Source of the DNA: an uncultured Ruminococcus sp.
GTDB lineage: Bacteria > Bacillota > Clostridia > Oscillospirales > Acutalibacteraceae
NCBI GenBank assembly: GCA_902783065.1
Contig: CACZPV010000223.1
Span: 1 to 9,647 of the forward strand
Direction of reading: 5' to 3'
DNA length: 9,647 nt
The notes under the pieces were generated by a model. That model was not told the origin of the DNA and made no database searches. It was given only the letters and a program-made list of their open reading frames with translations. A program made the position numbers and the translations under genes. This document shows, piece by piece, positions 6,106 to 9,647 of the stretch. Numbering within the stretch: position 1 is the first letter of the stretch; each line of letters begins with the position of its first letter.

Positions 6106-6481
6106 TCTTTCGCAAAAAATCGGCGAGATTCTGTCTGACCCATCCATGATGGAACAGATCAAATCTCTCAGCGGCATGCTCGGAATAAACGGCTCTAAGG
6201 AACCGCCCCCTGCTGCCGCGCAATCTGTTCCTTCTGCTGCCCCTTCCCTGCAGACACAGCCCAATTTACTGGGAGGACTGTCACCTGATATGCTCGGTAT
6301 GATAATGAAATTTGCACCTTTAATTTCTTCTATGAACGAAGAAAATGATAATACAAGACTTCTGAATGCCCTGCGTCCTTTTCTCAGCGAAAAAAGAAGA
6401 AGCAGAATAGACGGCTCTATTCGTCTGCTCGGACTGATGCGTATGCTGCCGCTTCTCAAAGAGGGACTGTTTCAGAATTAA
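6098..6481 (+). CDS. Hypothetical protein, second gene of the three-gene operon (127 aa)
   Basis: Function not recognised. Residues 1-29 form a helical segment (DDLSQKIGEILSDPSMMEQI) carrying the motif shared with the first gene's product. Residues 33-56 are a Pro/Ala/Ser/Gln-rich flexible linker. Residues 58-80 (LLGGLSPDMLGMIMKFAPLI) are moderately hydrophobic and probably amphipathic. Residues 86-124 are a basic, Leu-rich helical region: RLLNALRPFLSEKRRSRIDG, then RLLGLMRMLPLLKEGLF. There is no clear transmembrane segment or enzyme motif. The ATG overlaps the upstream stop (ATGGATGA) with GGGAGA about 8 nt before it, so it is coupled to the first gene. The layout suggests a small scaffold or peripheral membrane protein, but that is speculation. 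Confidence 0.9.
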   Translation: MDDLSQKIGEILSDPSMMEQIKSLSGMLGINGSKEPPPAAAQSVPSAAPSLQTQPNLLGGLSPDMLGMIMKFAPLISSMNEENDNTRLLNALRPFLSEKRRSRIDGSIRLLGLMRMLPLLKEGLFQN

Positions 6482-6503
6482 CCCGCATGCAGCCAACAAT
6501 AAC

Positions 6504-6511
6504 GGAGGTGA
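6504..6511 (+). promoter_or_regulatory. Ribosome binding site that selects a TTG start
   Basis: GGAGGTGA is ideally placed for TTG at 6517 (8 nt from GGAGG) and lies downstream of the in-frame ATG at 6487, which has no ribosome binding site. Confidence 0.8.
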
Positions 6512-6516
6512 TAACT

Positions 6517-6807
6517 TTGGACGAACAGGAATTAGAACGTATGAAAAATGAGGCACAAAAAATCGTGAACGAATATCAGGCAAAGGCACAGCCAGCTCCT
6601 TCGTCCGAAGTTCCTCCTGCAAAAATGCCGGAAAAAGAACAGTCAGCCGCACCCCATGCAGCTGACAGGGCAAGACCCAAAGACAGCCTTATCGCATCAC
6701 TGATGAAAGACAAGGACAGAACGATCATCCTTGCCCTGATAATCCTGCTGATGGACGAAGGCGGTGACCATAGTCTGCTGCTTGCTCTTTTATATCTGTT
6801 GATGTAA
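6517..6807 (+). CDS. Small hypothetical membrane-associated protein, third gene of the operon (96 aa, TTG start)
   Basis: Function not recognised. From the TTG start the product has 96 residues: a charged N-terminal helix (DEQELERMKNEAQKIVNEYQ, residues 2-21), a Pro/Ala/Glu-rich linker (22-55), then KDSLIASLMKDKDRT and two Leu/Ile-rich stretches, IILALIILLM (70-79) and SLLLALLYLLM (86-96), separated by DEGGDH. The chain ends on the second hydrophobic stretch. Each stretch is only 10-11 residues, too short to span a bilayer alone, so a re-entrant hairpin, an oligomeric helix or one bent span are all possible. The start at TTG rather than ATG 6487 follows from the ribosome binding site position. 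The 35-nt gap after the second gene suggests co-transcription. Confidence 0.88.
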   Translation: MDEQELERMKNEAQKIVNEYQAKAQPAPSSEVPPAKMPEKEQSAAPHAADRARPKDSLIASLMKDKDRTIILALIILLMDEGGDHSLLLALLYLLM

Positions 6808-6899
6808 TATAATTCATACAATGTCAAATGATCATCTGATCAGGGAGTGCCGACACTATAATAGAGTGAACATTTTTTAACCGATAGAATCCACACCAG

Positions 6900-8147
6900 T
6901 TATACTCTTACCTGTCCTTCTCCCTCAATCACAAATTTCATTGAAGTAAGCTCGTTTAGTCCCATAGGACCTCTTGCATGAAGCTTTTGTGTAGAAATAC
7001 CGATTTCGGCACCCAGACCAAACATGCCGCCGTCCGTAAAACGGGTAGATGCATTAACATAAACTGCTGCTGCATCTATTACTTCGGTGAATCTTTTTGC
7101 GGTTTTGTAATCCTCAGTAATGATACATTCGCTGTGACCGCTCGAGTATTCGGAAATATGGGCAACAGCCTCATCAAATGAAGATACTACCTTTACAGCA
7201 AGGATATAATCACCGTATTCTGTTTCCCAGTCGCTTTCAGCCGCAGGAATAATACATTCGCCAAGTATAGCAGCTGTTTTTTCACAGCCTCTGAGTTCAA
7301 CCTGCTTTTCATCCAGTCTTGACTTAATGACCGGAAGTGCTTTTTCAGCGATATTTTCATGGACAAGAATAGTTTCAATCGCATTACAAACTGAAGGACG
7401 TGAAGTTTTTGCATTATAAATAATATCTGCTGCCATATTAATATCTGCTTTTTCATCCACATAAACATGACAGTTACCCGCACCGGTTTCAATAACGGGT
7501 ACCTTTGCATTTTCCACTACAGCACGAATCAGTCCTTTACCGCCTCTCGGTATCAAAACATCAAGATAATCAGTCAGTCCCATCAATTCCGTAGAAGAAG
7601 CACGGGATGTATCCTCAATCAGCTGAATGGAATTTCTGTCCAGTCCCACGCTTTCCACAGCGTCACGCATAATATCAGCAATACATTTATTGGAGTTTAT
7701 CGCTTCCTTACCGCCTCTGAGAATTACAGCATTTCCGCTTTTCAGACACAATACTGCCGCATCTGCGGTTACATTCGGACGAGCTTCGAAAATAATACCG
7801 ATTACTCCCAGCGGAACACGCACCTTTGTAATTTTCAGTCCATTCGGACGCACGCCGCCCGAAATCACATTACCTATCGGATCAGGTAGTGCCGCAACCT
7901 CAAGTACTCCCTGAGCGATACCATCGATTCTTTTTTTATCAAGCATAAGTCTGTCAAGCAATGAAGACGAAAGACCATTATTTTTTCCGTTCTCCAGATC
8001 AATACAGTTAGCTTTAATAATTTCATCTGCATTTTCAACAAGTGCTCTGGCAATCGCACAAAGCGCTTCATTTTTCTTTTCGCCGGCTGTAGCAAGCGTT
8101 CTCGCAGCAGTTTTTGCTGCTGCACCCATTTGTTCAATCACTGTCAT
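6900..8147 (-). CDS. proA: Glutamate-5-semialdehyde dehydrogenase (gamma-glutamyl phosphate reductase)
   Basis: Second enzyme of proline synthesis: NADPH reduction of gamma-glutamyl phosphate to glutamate-5-semialdehyde, in the cytoplasm. 415 residues, the normal family length. Family signatures are EARPNVTADA at 121-130, LKSGNAVILRGGKEA at 135-149, LIPRGGKGLI at 198-207, ETGAGNCHVYVD at 220-231 and SRPSVCNAIET at 249-259 with catalytic C254, then FGLGAEIGISTQKLHARGPM near the C-terminus. GGAGGTCA (8153-8160 plus strand) precedes the ATG by 5-8 nt. It follows proB on the same strand, but the 229-bp gap is almost filled by a repeat element. The genes may still be one operon, or the element may supply separate expression. 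The 92-bp gap to the convergent operon at 6807 shows no convincing terminator. Confidence 0.98.
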   Translation of the reverse strand: MTVIEQMGAAAKTAARTLATAGEKKNEALCAIARALVENADEIIKANCIDLENGKNNGLSSSLLDRLMLDKKRIDGIAQGVLEVAALPDPIGNVISGGVRPNGLKITKVRVPLGVIGIIFEARPNVTADAAVLCLKSGNAVILRGGKEAINSNKCIADIMRDAVESVGLDRNSIQLIEDTSRASSTELMGLTDYLDVLIPRGGKGLIRAVVENAKVPVIETGAGNCHVYVDEKADINMAADIIYNAKTSRPSVCNAIETILVHENIAEKALPVIKSRLDEKQVELRGCEKTAAILGECIIPAAESDWETEYGDYILAVKVVSSFDEAVAHISEYSSGHSECIITEDYKTAKRFTEVIDAAAVYVNASTRFTDGGMFGLGAEIGISTQKLHARGPMGLNELTSMKFVIEGEGQVRV

Positions 8148-8181
8148 AATTCTGACCTCCGTTACATATTTTTAATCAGTC

Positions 8182-8337
8182 AATTGTAAAAGTATGAAAT
8201 AGCTTTTCCCATGCGGTTTTTGATATCATGTGTTTTACAATTTTTCTCCGATGTAATCCGTCATTTTCGTAGCTTTTGCGTCGAAAACGAATGTTTTTTT
8301 AATTTCGCAGCGTGTTTTGTGCCGCCATTTTACAATT
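8182..8337 (-). repeat. Intergenic repeat, full copy between proB and proA
   Basis: 156 bp bounded on the plus strand by AATTGTAAAA (8182-8191) and TTTTACAATT (8328-8337), with an internal TTTTACAATT at 8233-8242. Bases 8211-8290 match the reverse complement of 5798-5877 at 77 of 80. It has only the right half (GGCGGCACAAA) of the hairpin found in the 5729 copy. Its end lies 34 nt from the proA start codon and the other end 39 nt from the proB stop, so it occupies nearly the whole gap. Orientation follows proA. Confidence 0.85.
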
Positions 8338-8376
8338 TTTATGCTTTGCTCCTGCAAACCCCAAAAGACCTGCAAT

Positions 8377-9180
8377 TTATATTTTTCCTTCTTCTGCCAT
8401 AAACAATGTACCAATTTGCTTTCCTTCAAGAAGCTTGTAAATATTGGAAGGATCCTCACCGCTCATAACACAGGTACTTATTCCGGCACTCGCAGCAGCT
8501 GCCGCCGCTGTAATCTTTGTTGACATACCGCCTGTACCCCTGTTGCTGCCGGAGCCTCCTGCAATATCCCGTATATGATCATCAATAAAATTAACAATAT
8601 CAATCTTTTTAGCAGTCGGATCTTTTCTTGGATCAGTTTCATAAAGCCCGTCGATATCAGTAAGAATAACAAGAAGATCTGCTCCCACAAGATCAGCAAC
8701 GATTGCCGAAAGATTATCGTTATCACCAAAATTTGCACCAATCAATTCATCAGTAGCTACCGTATCGTTTTCATTGACAATAGGAATAATTCCCATTTCC
8801 AGAAGTGTCTGAAAAGTATTAACAACATTCTGTTTAGAAAGTTCATTCAGAACAATATCCTTTGTCAGCAGAATCTGCGCCACAGAATTATTATATTCTC
8901 CGAAAAACTTATCGTACAGAAACATAAGTTCACACTGACCAACAGCAGCAAGTGCCTGTTTTTCCTTTGTTTCAGTGGGACGATGTTTAATACCGAGTTT
9001 TCCGACACCCACTCCGATAGCTCCGGAACTCACAAGAATAATTTGTTTACCGCTGTTATGCAGATCACTTAGTACTTTACATAGCTTTTCCAGGTTTCTT
9101 AAATTGACATTGCCATTCTCATAGGTCAGCGTAGAGGTACCAACCTTGACAACAACTCTTCTTGACTGAAAAATATTCAT
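8377..9180 (-). CDS. proB: Glutamate 5-kinase (short form without PUA domain)
   Basis: First and usually rate-limiting enzyme of proline synthesis: ATP-dependent phosphorylation of glutamate at the gamma carboxyl, in the cytoplasm. 267 residues of amino-acid-kinase fold: VVVKVGTST at 9-17, SSGAIGVG at 51-58, NENDTVAT at 136-143, GDNDNLSA at 152-159, TDIDGLYE at 174-181 and GTGGMSTK at 215-222, all expected substrate and nucleotide loops. The chain stops about where the kinase domain ends, so the C-terminal PUA domain of the roughly 367-residue E. coli type is absent, as in a minority of known glutamate 5-kinases. AAAGGAG (9189-9195 plus strand) lies 8 nt before the ATG. It has a good promoter at 9314-9342 and proA lies downstream. 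Feedback inhibition by proline is usual in the family and cannot be judged here. Confidence 0.97.
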   Translation of the reverse strand: MNIFQSRRVVVKVGTSTLTYENGNVNLRNLEKLCKVLSDLHNSGKQIILVSSGAIGVGVGKLGIKHRPTETKEKQALAAVGQCELMFLYDKFFGEYNNSVAQILLTKDIVLNELSKQNVVNTFQTLLEMGIIPIVNENDTVATDELIGANFGDNDNLSAIVADLVGADLLVILTDIDGLYETDPRKDPTAKKIDIVNFIDDHIRDIAGGSGSNRGTGGMSTKITAAAAAASAGISTCVMSGEDPSNIYKLLEGKQIGTLFMAEEGKI

Positions 9181-9208
9181 GTTCCCTTCTCCTTTTATTC
9201 TCTAAGTA

Positions 9209-9257
9209 TAGCTGATTATAAAAGCCTGAAATTCCTTTATCCATACGGTTTTTATAT
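9209..9257 (-). repeat. Degenerate or internally deleted copy of the intergenic repeat upstream of proB
   Basis: Read on the minus strand, this 49-nt stretch aligns with the right end of the 5729 copy (about 5862-5911) at roughly 80%, including TAAAGGAATTTCAG and the closing CTTTTATAAT. The end lies 33 nt before the proB ATG. Short matches further upstream (GTTTTCA near 9280) hint at a deleted core. It falls inside the leader expected from the promoter at 9314-9342. Confidence 0.6.
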
Positions 9258-9313
9258 TCTGATACAGCATATGCTTTTGAAAACAAATACATTTTACTCG
9301 CAATTATACTATT

Positions 9314-9342
9314 ATCATACTACTTTTCAGAAATGAAGTCAA
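9314..9342 (-). promoter_or_regulatory. Promoter of proB(A)
   Basis: On the minus strand TTGACT (9337-9342) and TATGAT (9314-9319) are separated by exactly 17 nt, a good sigma-A match. Transcription would begin near 9307, leaving a leader of about 126 nt that carries the degenerate repeat. No T-box motif or other riboswitch signature was seen in the leader. Confidence 0.7.
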
Positions 9343-9347
9343 TATAA

Positions 9348-9529
9348 TGCACGATGTTAAAACCTACATTTAAACCTGAATCCGTGAAGTTGATGGAAGG
9401 ACTTTTTTTCCGGCTTGAAACCGCAAAATAGCTTTCATATCAGCTGTTTATTACGGAGAGAAAGAACTATTATATGAAGACTTGGTATCTTACAACATTC
9501 CAATGATCGAACAAAGGAGTTTACTATAG
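9348..9529 (+). pseudogene. Possible frameshifted coding remnant (weak)
   Basis: Frame one is open from ATG 9348 to TAG 9431 (27 residues, including KPESVKLMEGLFFRLETAK). Frame two is open from 9419 to TAG 9529 (36 residues, including KIAFISAVYYGEKELLYEDL and NIPMIEQRSLL). They join smoothly at the AAAA of 9425-9428. The composed peptide looks protein-like, but the stretches are short enough to arise by chance, and no family is recognised. The start of frame one overlaps the proB promoter region. Apart from the hairpin at 9554, the rest of 9258-9647 holds nothing else recognisable. Confidence 0.18.
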
Positions 9530-9553
9530 TTTCAGTTTTTTTAGGAAAGGGGG

Positions 9554-9596
9554 CTGGGGGAGGACCCTTTGTTTGAAAACAAAGGGTTTCCCCCAG
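9554..9596. repeat. Large GC-rich hairpin near the right edge
   Basis: CTGGGGG (9554-9560) pairs with CCCCCAG (9590-9596), and CCCTTTGTT (9565-9573) with AACAAAGGG (9578-9586), around a TGAA loop, with a small AGGA/TTT internal loop that can partly pair. At least 16 bp are stable. No U-run follows on either strand. A second imperfect dyad, CACCAGCGCCGGTG (9613-9626), follows. The composition is unlike the rest of the window, which suggests a dispersed repeat or the edge of another element continuing to the right. Confidence 0.6.
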
Positions 9597-9647
9597 GAAA
9601 ATGCATGCGGCTCACCAGCGCCGGTGGCAAACTACTTGACCTTAAAC

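Noticed and set aside
6846..6878. Terminator between the small-protein operon and proA
   Set aside because: Only 4-bp AGTG/CACT pairings precede the T-run at 6873-6878, too weak to call. The TGATCA pair (6829-6842) is also short.
8575..9072. 165-codon plus-strand open frame inside proB
   Set aside because: It is antisense to a fully conserved kinase domain and has no ribosome binding site.
9181..9307. T-box or proline-responsive leader before proB
   Set aside because: No T-box core sequence or antiterminator/terminator pair is visible in the leader.
9471..9505. Ten-codon leader peptide starting near 9474
   Set aside because: The ribosome binding site is too far away, the peptide lacks regulatory codon runs and it is on the opposite strand from proB.

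Overview
The window looks like a chromosomal segment of an AT-rich, low-GC Gram-positive anaerobe, most likely a ruminococcal or other clostridial species (Oscillospiraceae-like). This rests on the strong GGAGG-type ribosome binding sites, the AT-rich intergenic DNA, the clostridial type of class A penicillin-binding protein and a BofC-like protein. The exact genus is inference. No tRNA, rRNA, CRISPR array, intact insertion sequence or phage gene was seen.

Layout. (1) 1-3455, minus strand: the N-terminal 249 codons of homoserine dehydrogenase (hom, continuing beyond the left edge), preceded in transcription order by a class A penicillin-binding protein with a long acidic tail. (2) 3456-3882: AT-rich divergent intergenic region. 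(3) 3883-5020, plus strand: a small membrane-anchored BofC-like protein, a GC-rich folded island that may be a small RNA, and an XRE-type regulator with a clear promoter and a bidirectional terminator. (4) 5085-5591, minus: a YfcE/MJ0936-type phosphodiesterase. (5) 5941-6807, plus: three tightly packed small genes of unknown function, one too short for usual ORF cut-offs and one starting at TTG. (6) 6900-9180, minus: proB then proA, the first two enzymes of proline synthesis from glutamate. (7) 9181-9647: the proB promoter and leader, a possible decayed coding fragment, and a large GC-rich hairpin.

The most unusual signal is not a gene. A family of intergenic elements with ATTGTAAAA / TTTTACAAT ends occurs four times (782-887, 5729-5906, 8182-8337, 9209-9257). 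Two copies share an 80-nt core at 77/80 identity. All four end 33-36 nt before the start codon of the gene they precede (hom, the small-protein operon, proA, proB), always in the same orientation relative to that gene. The two full copies carry a third, internal ATTGTAAAA arm, so two 5' arms could compete for one 3' arm in RNA. They could be miniature mobile elements with a tight insertion preference, or cis-acting leader/promoter elements.

The amino-acid genes (hom, proB, proA) form two separate minus-strand units that share this upstream element but little else. The cell-wall, BofC-like, regulator and phosphodiesterase genes appear to be independent single-gene units.
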